From the NCBI GenBank assembly GCA_948144175.1, contig CANXME010002310.1, positions 219,501 to 283,500 on the forward strand: a stretch of DNA of 64,000 bases. The letters run 5' to 3'. Position 1 is the stretch's first letter. The number at the start of each line of letters is the position of its first letter. Positions 1-10,800 of this stretch are shown here, piece by piece. The translations under genes and the position numbers were made by a program. The notes beneath the pieces were generated by a model. It did not search any database and had not been told where the DNA came from. It was given only the letters and a program-made list of their open reading frames with translations. This stretch comes from Closterium sp. NIES-65 (lineage: Eukaryota; Streptophyta; Zygnematophyceae; Desmidiales; Closteriaceae).

Positions 1-1180
1 TGTTATCAAGCACTGCGAGCGCTTCCGCCCAGGCAGCGGCCTCCGCGAGGGAGAGGGGGAGCGCCGCCACCAGATAGCGCCCCGCCTCCGCCAGCTTGGG
101 GGGGCGCACTGGGGAGGCGAGCGTGGAGGCCAGCGCGAGGTAACCCATACCAATCTCGCCCCCTCTCCCCCCTCTTCCCCTTCCCTCTCCTCTCCCTCCC
201 TCCCCGCATTCTCTCCCACTTCTCCCCCTTCTCCCACCCCCCTTAACTCGGTTCATAACCAACTCACGGGTTGTTATCAAGCACTGCGAGCGCTTCCGCC
301 CAGGCAGCCGCCTCCGCCAGTGAAAGGGGCAGCGCCGCCACCAGATAGCGCCCCGCCTCCGCCAGCTTGGGAGGGCGCACGGCGAGAGGGGAGCCGAGGG
401 TGGAGGCGAGCGCGAGGTAGCCCGTGATGGCGGAGGCCGTGGCGACGAGAGTCCCGCCCTCCGAGGGAGAGGCTGAGAAGAATGAAACAGCGTTGCCACT
501 CGGGTCGGCTAGGGGAAGGGGGCCATGGGGACGGGCAGGGGGGGGACGGGACGGGCAGGGAAGGGACGGGGAGGGCGGGCATGGGGCGCACAGGGGGTGG
601 GAGGGGTGAAAAAGAGGCAGGGTGAAGGAAGAGGGGGGAGGCGAGGGTAGAGGCGAGCGCGAGGTAGCCCGTGATGGCGGACGCCGTGGCGACGAGAGTC
701 CCGCCCTCCGCGGGTGACGCTGAGACGGCGTTGCCACTCGGGTCGGCTGCGGGAAGGGCAGACGGGGACGCGCACGGGAGGGACGGGGAGGGCGGGCACG
801 GGGCGCAGGGGGTGGGGAGGGGGTCGAAAGAGAGGCAGGGTGACGGAGAGAGGGGAGGAGAGCGGGGAGGCGAGCGCGAAATAGCCCGTGATGGCGGCGG
901 ACGCTGTGGCGACGAGAGTCCCGCCCTCTGCGCTCGAGGCTGAGAAGAAGGAAGCGGCGTTGCCACTAGGGTCCGCTGGACGAGTGGGAAAACCGGGGAA
1001 ATGAGAGGAGCGGGATGGGGGTTTGAAGGGAGGAAAGGGGGAAGGGAGGGACGAGAGGGGGGCAGGCACGGGGCGCAGGGGGTGGGGCAAAGAGGCAGGG
1101 TGAAGGAAGAGAGGGGAGGAGAGCGTGGAGTCGAGGGAAAGGTAGCCCGTGAGGGCAGATGCAGTGGCAAGCGTGGTAAG
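1..1180 (-). repeat. Repeated partial copies of an RPN2 exon
   Basis: The exon at 268-508 is accompanied downstream by a 3'-half copy at about 1-145 (identical start TGTTATCAAGCACTGCGAGC on the plus strand) and upstream by 5'-half copies near 650-770, 870-980 and 1140-1180. Several 5'-half copies retain a pyrimidine tract and an AG acceptor. This is exon-scale tandem duplication rather than a separate gene. Confidence 0.75.
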
Positions 1181-4100
1181 GGAGAGATCCATATGATAAC
1201 ATAGGCGCTGGGAGAAGAGCTGAGTTAACGCTTGATTCGATTCAACAACAGTGCGCGACAAAGGGCTCAAGTACAACGATTAATGCAGGTGAGATGACGA
1301 ACGACGAGTACGTTCACAGTGCAAGACGAAGGGCTGTACGACGAGTAAAAAAAGCGTTTCTTACAGTCAGCTGTGAGGAGAGAGAAGAGCGAGCTGACAG
1401 CATCTGTAACCGCCGACACCTGCCACATGCAGAGCGACGCAATGCCACGTGGCACATGCACACAATGCACACAGCAGAGCACTGTCGCGTGAACACACAG
1501 AGCACTAAAGCATTCACTCACGCAATAACGAGCTAAGAAACTCCATTACTACGATCCAACACCGAGTTTTATCCTGTGCTTGTGGCTTAAACAAAAACAA
1601 CTCACACTCTTGAGTACCAAGCTGAATCACCTCCCAATCCGAACATCTGCTTCTCACCAACTCGTACCTGCTTCTCGTCCACCAGTCCCAGCTCCTTGAG
1701 TGCAGCCCGCGCCTTGAGCACCACGCCCGCAGCAGCACTACCTCTCACTTTCACCTTTCCCATCCCTCACCTAGCTCTCACCCATCCCAGCTCGCACCTG
1801 CTTCTCATCCTCCAGCCCCAGCTCCTTGAGCGCAGCCAGTGCCTTGAGAGCCACGCCCGCTGCACCATCTCTAACCTTTCCACACCACTACCAAACCCTC
1901 CGACCCATCAAACCTCACCTGCTTCTCATCCACCAGCCCCAGCTCCTTGAGTGCAGCCAGCGCCTCGAGAGCCACGCCCGCAGCAGCCACGGACCCCTGG
2001 CCGTCCTTCCCCGTTGCCCACGAGCCATCCGCCTGCTTCAGTGCCTGTTGATGTACAAAATTTTCTTTTACGATTTTAATCTCTCCAAAAAAGGTCGGAA
2101 CGAATCATGCAGGCGGCAACGAGCATGGGACCAGATGAACAACACAGCCACCCACAATTACACTGGCGACGAACGTAATGCGGGGCTCTGAAGGCAGCAG
2201 CGTGGATGAGAGAGAGGCTTACGAGGATAGCAGCAGCAGCCTTCTTGAGGCCTGCAGGCACGGACCCAGTGCTCCACTTGTTGGCCTGGTAGTACCATGA
2301 AATTCGGTTGGCGGGAACATTTGTGGAAAAGGAGGGAAGCGAAAAAAGCAATGAGCAATGAGCCATGAGGCGAGGGCGCAAGAGAATGCAGCAACGGGCT
2401 TCTTAAGGCCTGAGGAGGACCCCCAGTACTCTACTTGTTCGCCTGGTACCATGTTGTATGAGTTGAGCATCCGTGACTTTTGAGTCGACTCAAACGTCAC
2501 CTTGGAGGACCCGCAGAACTCTACTTGTTCGCCTGGTACCATGTTGTATGAGTTAAGCGTCCGTGGGGAAGGAGGGAACGGATGGAAGCAATGAGCGCGT
2601 AGGGGCGGAATAAGGAGAAAAGAAATGAGACGTGCTCTCCCTCCCCTTCGTCCTCCACACTAAGGGAGAGGGAGGGGAAACCCTGAACAAAAGAGGCACC
2701 ACTCCCAACAAGTGAGCTCGCTCTCTCTCTCCCTCTCACTCTGACTCTCCTTACGCTAACAGGCATCCACTTCGTCTCACCTTGAGGATCTGGGTGCCGG
2801 CTGCAGCGTAAAACAGCTGGTCAAGGGACGGCGAGGATGCAGCTGTCGACAAGAGAGGCTCCAATCCCAGCTCTCTCCCGCTCTCATTATCTTTCCTACC
2901 TCTCAAGTATGTCTCCCTGCCTCACCTTGAGGATCTGGGTGCCGGCTGCAGCGTAAAACAGCTGGTCAAGGGACGACGAGGATGCAGCTGTCGACAAGAG
3001 AGGCTCCAATCCCAGCTCTCTCCCGCTCTCATTATCTCTTCCTACCTCTCAAGTATGTCTCCCTGCCTCACCTTGAGGATCTGGGTGCCGGCTGCTGCGT
3101 AAAACAGCTGGTCAAGGGACGACGAGGATGCTGCTGGAGACAAGAGAGGCTCCGCTTCCTGCCAAGGAAGGAGGTGCGACAGCAGGTAGGAAGAGACGCC
3201 GGCGCAAATAGAGCGGATTTACTATCGAACGGATGACCGTAGTGGCAGAATAAACTAGCTAGCAGAACATAGTCATGAAAAAGAGAAACAAATATAACGA
3301 TAACACCCTTGCAGCCGAGCGCAGCGAGTTTTGAGCGGCCTCAAAACTTGAAAAGAGGACGGGTGCGTTACCTTGACAACGGCGCTAGCGGCCTTGCAGC
3401 CGAGCGCAGCGAGTTTTGAGCGGCCTCAAAACTCGAGAAGAGGACGGGTGCGTTACCTTGACAACGGCGCTAACGCCCTTGCAGCCGAGCGCAGCAGCGA
3501 TCGAAACCTTCTGAAAGGCCTCCTCTGCTGACGTGGCGGCTGGAAGCTTCTTCAGCCACGCGCAGAGCTTGGCCGAATCGAGCGACGACTTCGAGACGAC
3601 GCTCAGAAGCTTGACTGCCTGAAAGGTCTCCTTCAAACTGGCGGGATGACAAACCGTAAGTGGTGGAAAGGGAGAATGCGACGGCAGCGCATAATGAGAC
3701 AGGGGACACTCGCGCGCTTGGTTTTGAGGCGCCACTGAACGGTCAGAAGATTCACTGCCTGAAATGTGTCCGTCAACCCGGGGAGACGAGAACCGGTAAG
3801 TAGTGGAAAGGGAGTGCGGGATTGAGCGAACGCTGAAAACGGTACGCGTTGTAATGGGAACACGCGATTGAAAGTAACGATTAGTTCACAACAATTTCGC
3901 CCTTTTCCCTCTGACGACAAGACGAGCAAAAGCGGCGCCTTTCGTCTCCCCAGCAACCATAGACTGTCATGGTCATGGTTTAACTCATACTCTGATTCAT
4001 GAGATCTGAAACAGAGATGTTGCATCCATCGTTCTCGACGGAAAACACGAGGGTGTAACATGGTAACCCGCAGCTCTGGTAATCTACAGCCGGTTTAACT

Positions 4101-4596
4101 CATGCTAAACCAATCGCTGATCGGAACATCCAACCATGTAAGTCCAACAACCAACGGAATGTTCTTATACGGTCATGAACGATCCAATTGATGGAAAACG
4201 GAAAATCTGAAGCCTTTCAATCTAGTAAACACGACACGATGATCTAATGCCGTCCGACTAATGCCACTTATTCTACACAAAGGAAAGATATATAGATTCC
4301 AGCTGACGAACGAGCCATCTTCGGAACGGATGGAACCAGAATGCCTTCATAGTTGACAGAAAAGACGCACTGAAGATTGACAACGACGAGGAATTTACGT
4401 CTATTTCGAGAATATATGAGGTAATTAGCGTCAAATCTCACCTGCCGTAGGAGCCGTCTTCCAGCGGAACTGCGAGAGTCTTTGCTGCTTCCACGGTTGC
4501 TAACGGCGAGGCATTGACGATAGCCACGCAAGATCCGGCGAAGACGAGGGAGATAATAGCGAGGATGGCCATTAATCCGCGCGATGCTGCACACAT
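1..4596 (-). CDS. RPN2: Ribophorin II (oligosaccharyltransferase subunit RPN2/HAP6), 3' part outside window
   Basis: Ribophorin II is a non-catalytic membrane subunit of the ER oligosaccharyltransferase that N-glycosylates nascent proteins. Exons read on the minus strand: 4596-4442 (start in MCAASRGLMAILAI, a hydrophobic signal peptide, ending LEDGSYG), 3637-3457 (LKETFQAVKLLSVVSK), 3158-3072 (SSLDQLFYAAAGTQILK), 2285-2223, 2044-1919 (ALKQADGSWATGKDGQGSVA) and 508-268 (TLVATASAITGYLALAS to AEALAVLDNN). These match, in order, the N-terminal half of plant RPN2 as I remember it. Phases join cleanly through the 1919 exon; the 508 exon needs one extra base, so a small exon between 508 and 1919 is missing from my model. 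The gene is full of partial exon copies: three of the 3158-3072 exon, several of the 508-268 exon (about 1-145, 650-770, 870-980, 1140-1180), and pieces of the 1919 exon at 1667-1860. An ATG at 4596 is chosen because it opens directly onto the signal peptide. Confidence 0.8.
2473..2500. repeat. Palindrome, TCGA centre, in RPN2 intron
   Basis: Core TTTTGAG-TCGA-CTCAAA with outer arms GTGAC/GTCAC, 28 bp with one mismatched pair. It separates two copies of a local segment (GAGGACCC... to ATGTTGTATGAGTT) at about 2412-2470 and 2503-2560. Confidence 0.85.
2776..3158 (-). repeat. Three tandem copies of an RPN2 exon with its donor site
   Basis: A unit of about 145 bp is repeated, with the donor-side CTCACC (reverse of GGTGAG) at 2776, 2921 and 3067. 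Each copy carries the end of the exon and its 5' splice site. Only the copy at 3072-3158 has an acceptor at 3159-3161 that keeps the reading frame from the previous exon. The other two contain GTCGACAG at the matching place, which would give a shifted frame, so they are probably intronic leftovers. Confidence 0.8.
3329..3346. repeat. Palindrome-like element, CGGC centre
   Basis: TTTTGAG-CGGC-CTCAAAA. The arms are perfect and the centre is not self-complementary. The flanking sequence GCAGCCGAGCGCAGCGAG is repeated before this and before the next element. Confidence 0.8.
3414..3431. repeat. Palindrome-like element, CGGC centre (second copy)
   Basis: Same core as the element at 3329, in the second copy of an 85-bp segment that includes the end of the RPN2 exon at 3457-3637 and its GTAACG donor. 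The arms extend outward by CGAG/CTCG. Confidence 0.8.
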
Positions 4597-7500
4597 GGCA
4601 CCAGAACGATGTTTGAAAACCGTCACCGGATGTGAAAAAGGTGTTACGGAGAACTCTAAAATAGCCCACGCAGTCCAGAATTTTGACTTGATCCCGAGCA
4701 CGCGACAGCGAGATCTGGTGAGTGAATCTACGACGACGGAAAAAAAGACGCGCGAAGGCACTAATGATCTGGGAAGCCTACCTGAAGCAGTCGCCATGGC
4801 TAGGGACAGCGACCAGAGGATGACACGAGGAATTTCCTAGACAAGACCGAGAGATCCAGAATTTGAGCCTCGAGACTGCCTTCTGGTCGACCAAGTGCCG
4901 GAGGAGCGGATCAGCGATCAACGAAAGAAGGGTAGGATGGGAAAGATGGTTGGAGGTTTGTGTGAACACTTCATTACAAGAACTGTGTTACAGCTTCTGA
5001 ATCAAGATATGGTTCATTGAGACTTTTATTATCAAATGCTGAGCCAAGGCTCACACTGTATCAGTTTTGAAGTAAACATTTGTGTGATAAACACAGAGCA
5101 CTACATTAGTTGTAACGCACTAACTTGAGCTCCCAAACTTTGAAACCATGGACCGAACCAGCTAGCAGGGCACCTGCAGCACACACGCAGAGAAACATCA
5201 ATCCATCCAGCAGAGGAGGCAAGCAGCTACTAGCAAATACTTCACACAAAACACGATCCCATCTTAAGACCCAGTTGTTCCCCTCGAAAAACTGAATGAA
5301 AGCATGATCCCCTAACAAGAATGATGCACGTAGACTAGGAAGGCCTAGAAGGCAGTTTGAGATATGGAGAGGGCGTTAGCTATGTGGGTACTATTGAAGT
5401 GCACCCAAGCTACTTGAGCTAAGGTGCTCCCCCCTCCCACCAGCACATTCATCTCTCCAGCTCTAAGCTTTGGTCTGTGCCACACGAACATCTCTTAAGG
5501 CTATCAAAAGCTTGATAAGAGGGCCTCAGAGACCATTTTGTGGCAGCGATTAATTGCACTTTCTCAATCAGTAACCGGTAAACGGCTCATCCTTCAGCGG
5601 GGTTCAGGTCTCTCACCTCTTTTGTTCATGTGGCTGCTTAATCAGCGGATGGAAAACATTAACCCAGAAATCTGACAGACAGCTGGCACTGCAGCAAGCT
5701 CAGAGGAGAGCGCGCGCTCGGAAGCACACAGAATTTGAAACAGGGAGGCAAGCGCCTGCATGAGACAATACATGTTACAGAAACTCGTGAAAAAAACTAC
5801 CAAGTTAGTCTTTACTGGAAGGAATATATGGACACGAATACACGCGGATGTTCCATGCGAGAACGTCCAGGCAGCACACAGGAGGCTGCGGCTGGCCTAG
5901 CAAGGAAGAGCGGTGGTCGATCCAATCGCAGGTGCTTCGAAAAAAGGTAGGAGTCTTAAGGCGGAGGCACAAGCCGACTGCAAACAATCAAGACGGATAA
6001 AGGGAACAGGTAACGGAATAAGGTACAAATCACAGACAGCGGAGAGTGCAGCAGAAACGGAAGTGAACGTAAGGAATGCATTGTAAGTTACCATATTACG
6101 TCGTAGCGTCAAGTGGTTAGTCAACGCTTCACGTGTCATAGCAAGTAGTGTCCATACGTGTCCTCATCACGCTGACACCCGTTCACATCATGGCTACGGA
6201 ACGACAGTCGTCATAACCACCTGGCGAGGTGAAGGGCTAGAGAATGGCATTCTGACCATGAGTGGCTGTGTTTTGAGGTTGGTATGTCATTTTTTTTCAT
6301 GTGAGCTGAACGTGGTTAGTACACTATTGGGTATGTTAGAAGTGTCTCCGTAGAAGATGAAGGAAAGGTGATCGAGGAGATGTAGAAGATAGGTTATGTG
6401 CTACTGTATTGGAAGAACTCTGTTCACTCTCCTCTGCAGCACAAGCCGTGTTGACCACCTGTACTGTATCGCGTTCCCTCCGACAGCCAGTTGCGATGCG
6501 ATCTCCTGACCGCGAAACTCGCAAACCTTGGGCACATCGCCTGTGGCCGTGCCACACAACCCTTTTGTCCTCAGTCAGATCAATCGGCTTTTGACCCTTT
6601 TGTCGAAACTGCTTCTGAACCTTGGTGTTGGAACTTGGAAGGTACTGTCGTAAGCTTGATATATTACCTGTGTACCACTTCTTATCGCACTGAAACAAAC
6701 AATGCCTTGTGACAACCAGTTCTTGACAGTCCAGGCTATAACTCAAAGTTTCGAAAACGGCCAGCGGAGTTATCTAGGTTGCAGAGATTCTAGAGGCTTC
6801 TCTGTGACACAAAGTTTCGAGTACCGCCAGCGGAGTTCTAGCATTGCTCCATGCCACTCTGGTCTTGTCTGTCTGTCCCTCGGGAACAATGTGGTCTGCT
6901 GCTGCTTGGTGCTGGTTCACAATGTACTGTATTGCTACAAGCACACCTTCGAGACTTGTAGGTGCTTCTCTTCTCTCCTCTCCTCTCCTCTCGTCCCTGC
7001 CAATCGCGCCAACATCGTTCCCTTGCTAGAGTCTAGACAACAATCTGGTGTTCTGTGACTGGGCTCCAATCATCCGTGCTCTGACCTTACCAAGAAACGC
7101 GATATGAGCGGGAAGAGCGAGAGGCACGCGCGCGTCTAGGTTGACTAGTATCTTCATCCTGCCTCCATTTCGCGCTGCCTTCGCTTATACCACCAATCCT
7201 ACCTCTCAGAATCCATAACGGGTTCTTTGCTTACTCAATGTTCCTTCACCATATTTCTCGCTTTCGTTGACCACAATAATCGTAATCCTCAAAGCCCATA
7301 CTATCTCGAGGCAACTCATTGTGTAGAACTGTAATGCTATCTCAGACACGCTGGCCTGTACTCCGTCTGTTCATTTTTTTTTCCGTCGCCTATCCCGTCA
7401 ACGACTTTCCGTCAACTAACTCCAGTCAACAAAATCTCGTTCGCTTTTTGACTCGCCAAAGTCCTACAGCCTCTCGTGCAGTGCCTGACGCATTTTACGG

Positions 7501-7875
7501 AAGTCGCTGCTGAGTCACCATCCGCGTAACAGCTCACCTCACGTGGCGTCGCCACGTCGGATGCGTAGGTGTACGCTTTAGGTTTCGGCCATATCGCGAA
7601 ACCTAAGGACCTCATTCGTAGCCTGGACTCTAGTTTCTGGTTCCAAGAAGTTTCCTAAGCAAGTCGCCAAGAAACCGGTGGAATAACGTGGAAGCGGGAT
7701 AGTCTAATATAGCTGGATACTCTAGCCAATAATAGCCGATACTGTAGCCGATTGTATTCGATAGTCCAATAATCGGTCCTTGGTCACTGTTCTCATGTTT
7801 CCGCATCGCGGCAGTGCAGCACCAACCGTCCCGCCATTCCTCTCCGCCCCCCCGCCCCACTCCCAAGCCCCCACC
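4597..7875. other. Intergenic region between RPN2 and the OBERON-type gene
   Basis: The two genes are divergent, so the outer parts should hold both promoters; I could not place a TATA box with confidence. A short minus-strand reading at about 5172-5106, after a possible acceptor (TGTGCTGCAG on the minus strand), gives GSVHGFKVWELKLV and a stop. It resembles the last strand of a WD repeat, but I found no partner exons. At about 6737-6829 two near-identical 31-bp segments containing CAAAGTTTCGA and GCCAGCGGAGTT are spaced about 75 bp apart. Nothing else is supported. Confidence 0.5.
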
Positions 7876-10800
7876 ATGTCCCTCGAGCCTCTCACTCTCG
7901 CGTCCCTCCTCTCCCTCCCCGTCGAAGCGGTTTCCGCGAAGCTTCGCTCCACGCCGCCCGCGCATTTGGAGCAGCTGCGCGTCTCGCTATGGGACATCCT
8001 CGGCACGCCCGACCGCAAGCCGGAGTTCCTCTCCCTCCAGCGCCTGCTTATAACGCGTACGGGCGCCGGCGCGGGCCTTTCCACAGAGTCCCTCTCCCGC
8101 GCGCACTACACGCATCTTAAGATCCTCGTCGCGGTTCGGACCGGCATCCAGGCGTTTCTACACCCCGATATCGCCATCCCGCCGACGTCTTTAATCGAAA
8201 TCTTCCTCCGCCGCCGCTGCCAGAACATGGCCTGCCAGAGCCCGCTTCCCGCGGGCGGCTGCCGCTGTCGTTTCTGCACGACGGGCAACGGCGAACCGGG
8301 GGGATCCGGCCGGGCGGGAACAGACGGGGGAGCGACAAATACCGCCGGGATTTCCGGTACCACCAGCGCCAACACCACCGGTGCTGTTACCAGGGGTAAC
8401 TCAGGGGCAGGCACTAGCGCTGGTATTGCTTCTAGCACGGAAATTGGCGGGGGATTTTGCAATTTGTGCATGTGTGTCGCATGCGGGAAATTCGATTTCG
8501 ACACCAACACGTGTCGGTGGATCGGATGCGATTTTTGTCTGCATTGGTGCCACACGGATTGCGCGCTCCACATGGGGTTCGTGCGCCATGGCGCAGTGGG
8601 GGCGGGGGGAAGCGCGGGGGGCGCGGGGGGAAGAGGCGGAGGGCAGGCGGGCGGGGGGGCTGCGGAGGGCTCCGCGGACGGGGCGACGGCGGCGACGAGT
8701 GCGCAATTCGCGTGCCCCGCGTGCGCGCGGTCGTCGGAGCTGTTTGGGTTCGTGCGCGACGTGTTCCGCCTGTGCTCCGCGCAGTGGGACGCGGAGGCCG
8801 CGCGGAGGGAGCTGGAGTGCGTGGGGGGGATCTTCGGCGCGAGCACGGACGCGCTCGGGCGCGAGCTTGCGCGGAGGGCGGCGCTGGCGCTGAGGGAGCT
8901 GCGGGAGGGGCGCAGGGCGTGCGCGGACATTTGTCGCGACATGCAGCTTTTCTTCGCCAGCAGTGAGTGGGGTGGGTGACGTTTGGGGTGGGTGTCGTTT
9001 GGGGTGGGTGTTGTTTGGCTTGCTTGTATCCAAGCCGCCGCTTACAGAAGGTTAGGACGCGGCACCTGTTTTCATTTTACAAGGATCGTGGCCTCACATC
9101 GATCTTGGCATATAGATCGGCACACCGATGTGCCCACACTGCAAATTTGCAGTGGGGTAGACACATCGAGCTATAGGTGCCAGGATCGAAATTGCAGGCT
9201 CGGGCAGGTTGGAGCTGCCATTACACTTAAACGCGCAGCCAATCAGGGCAGAGCGTGGATGGTCGTCCAGCAATTCCATTCGCAGCGACTCAATATTTTT
9301 TGGCCTGCGACCGTGGGCGACGCCGATCGATCGAGGCTGTCACCTGTGGCGCGATATGCTCTCCCGCCAACCTTAACGCATGCACCACGGCACATCGATC
9401 GTGCGAGCTGCAGGTGCCACCAATTTGGGTACCCGTTCACTGTACATTCTCGACGTTTAGCGAAGTACGGATACCAGGCATTGGCGATGTCGCCAATACA
9501 CTGTACAAGCGGCACATCGATCCCCTCCCACGATCGATCCTGGCAAAATGAAAACAGGTGCCGCGTCCTTACATTCAGGGTTTGTGCGGCGCTTGGAAGT
9601 TAGGGTTAGGGTATGCTTGCCCTCGTGTGCTCTCTTCTTGCTCTGACAGGTGATACGCTGTCCTGATCTGCTGTGTCGCATCAACTCACCACTGTTGTTC
9701 TGATTCGTCTCACTGTCGTTTACCTTTGCCTTTTGCCATTACTCACTTGCTTCCTGCATCCGGCTCGACTGTTTTCGCCATCACCATCCCTTCGCCCTGC
9801 AGACGCCTCGTTCGTCCTCTAGTCTCCCCACTTGTTTTTGCTTGCTCTCTAAGGTGCCCTTTTCTTTTCCGCCTTCCCCATCCCTTCGTCCTGCAGGCGC
9901 CTCGTTCGTCCCTGCTCCTCCCAATCCTGCCACCCCCGCCGCTTCAGCAGCTTCTGCTCCTCACCCTCCCCCAACAATGGCGGCGCCCTCCCCTGCTCCT
10001 CCCGTCGCCGCATCTGCTCCCGTTGCTGCCCCTCCTGCTCCTGCTCCTCCTCCTCCTGCTGCTGCTTCTACTGCCGCTTCTCCCATCCCTTCCATGGGCC
10101 CGGTTGCCTCCGCCACAGGCTCGGCCAGACCTGCTCCCGGGCTTCCCGGTCCAGGTTCGGGCCATACCAGACCCAGCTCCGGTCCCACCGCGCCCACGTC
10201 AGCGCTTTCCAAACCTCCGTCTCTGCCTCGGTACCAATCCAGCCTGGAAGCAGCGCGAGAGGCTTTGGCGGAATGCCATAGGGACGTTCTAGGGAAGCGG
10301 AAAGAGGCAGCGGCGGTGGAGGAGGAGCGAGCGCGGAAGAAATGGCAGGTGCAGGAGCTAGAAGCGGTTGCTGCGTCGCGATTGGCCGACGCGGAACGTA
10401 TGGAGAGAGAAGCGGCGGAGGCGAGGAAAGAGGTCGAGGTGCTGAAGATGATTATTTCAGTGAAGAAAACTACTTCGGAGGAGGAGTTTCGGCGGAGAGG
10501 GGTGGATTTGGCTTTGGAAGAGGCTGAGGCTAAGTATAGGAAGATGCTGGGGGTTGTGCAGGCGTTGGAAAGGGAAGACGGGCAGGGGGGGGGTGAGAAG
10601 GCGAAGGAAAGGGAGAGTGAGAGAGAGAGGGAGGGGGAAAGGGAGCGAGAGAGGGGAAGAGAGAGGGGAAGAGAGATGGGAGGTGAGGTTTCGTGGCCGC
10701 AGGTGCCTGATCAGAACAAACAGCAGCAGCAGGCTCAGCAGCAACAGCAGCAGCAGCAGCAGCGACAGCACCAGCAGCAACAGCAACAGCAGCAGCAGCA

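Noticed and set aside
5106-5318. Minus-strand frame ending in SVHGFKVWELKLV
   Set aside because: WD-like ending and a possible acceptor, but no other exon of such a gene was found.
9598-9612. Telomere-like TTAGGGTTAGGG
   Set aside because: Only about two units next to a MITE; too short for an interstitial telomere claim.
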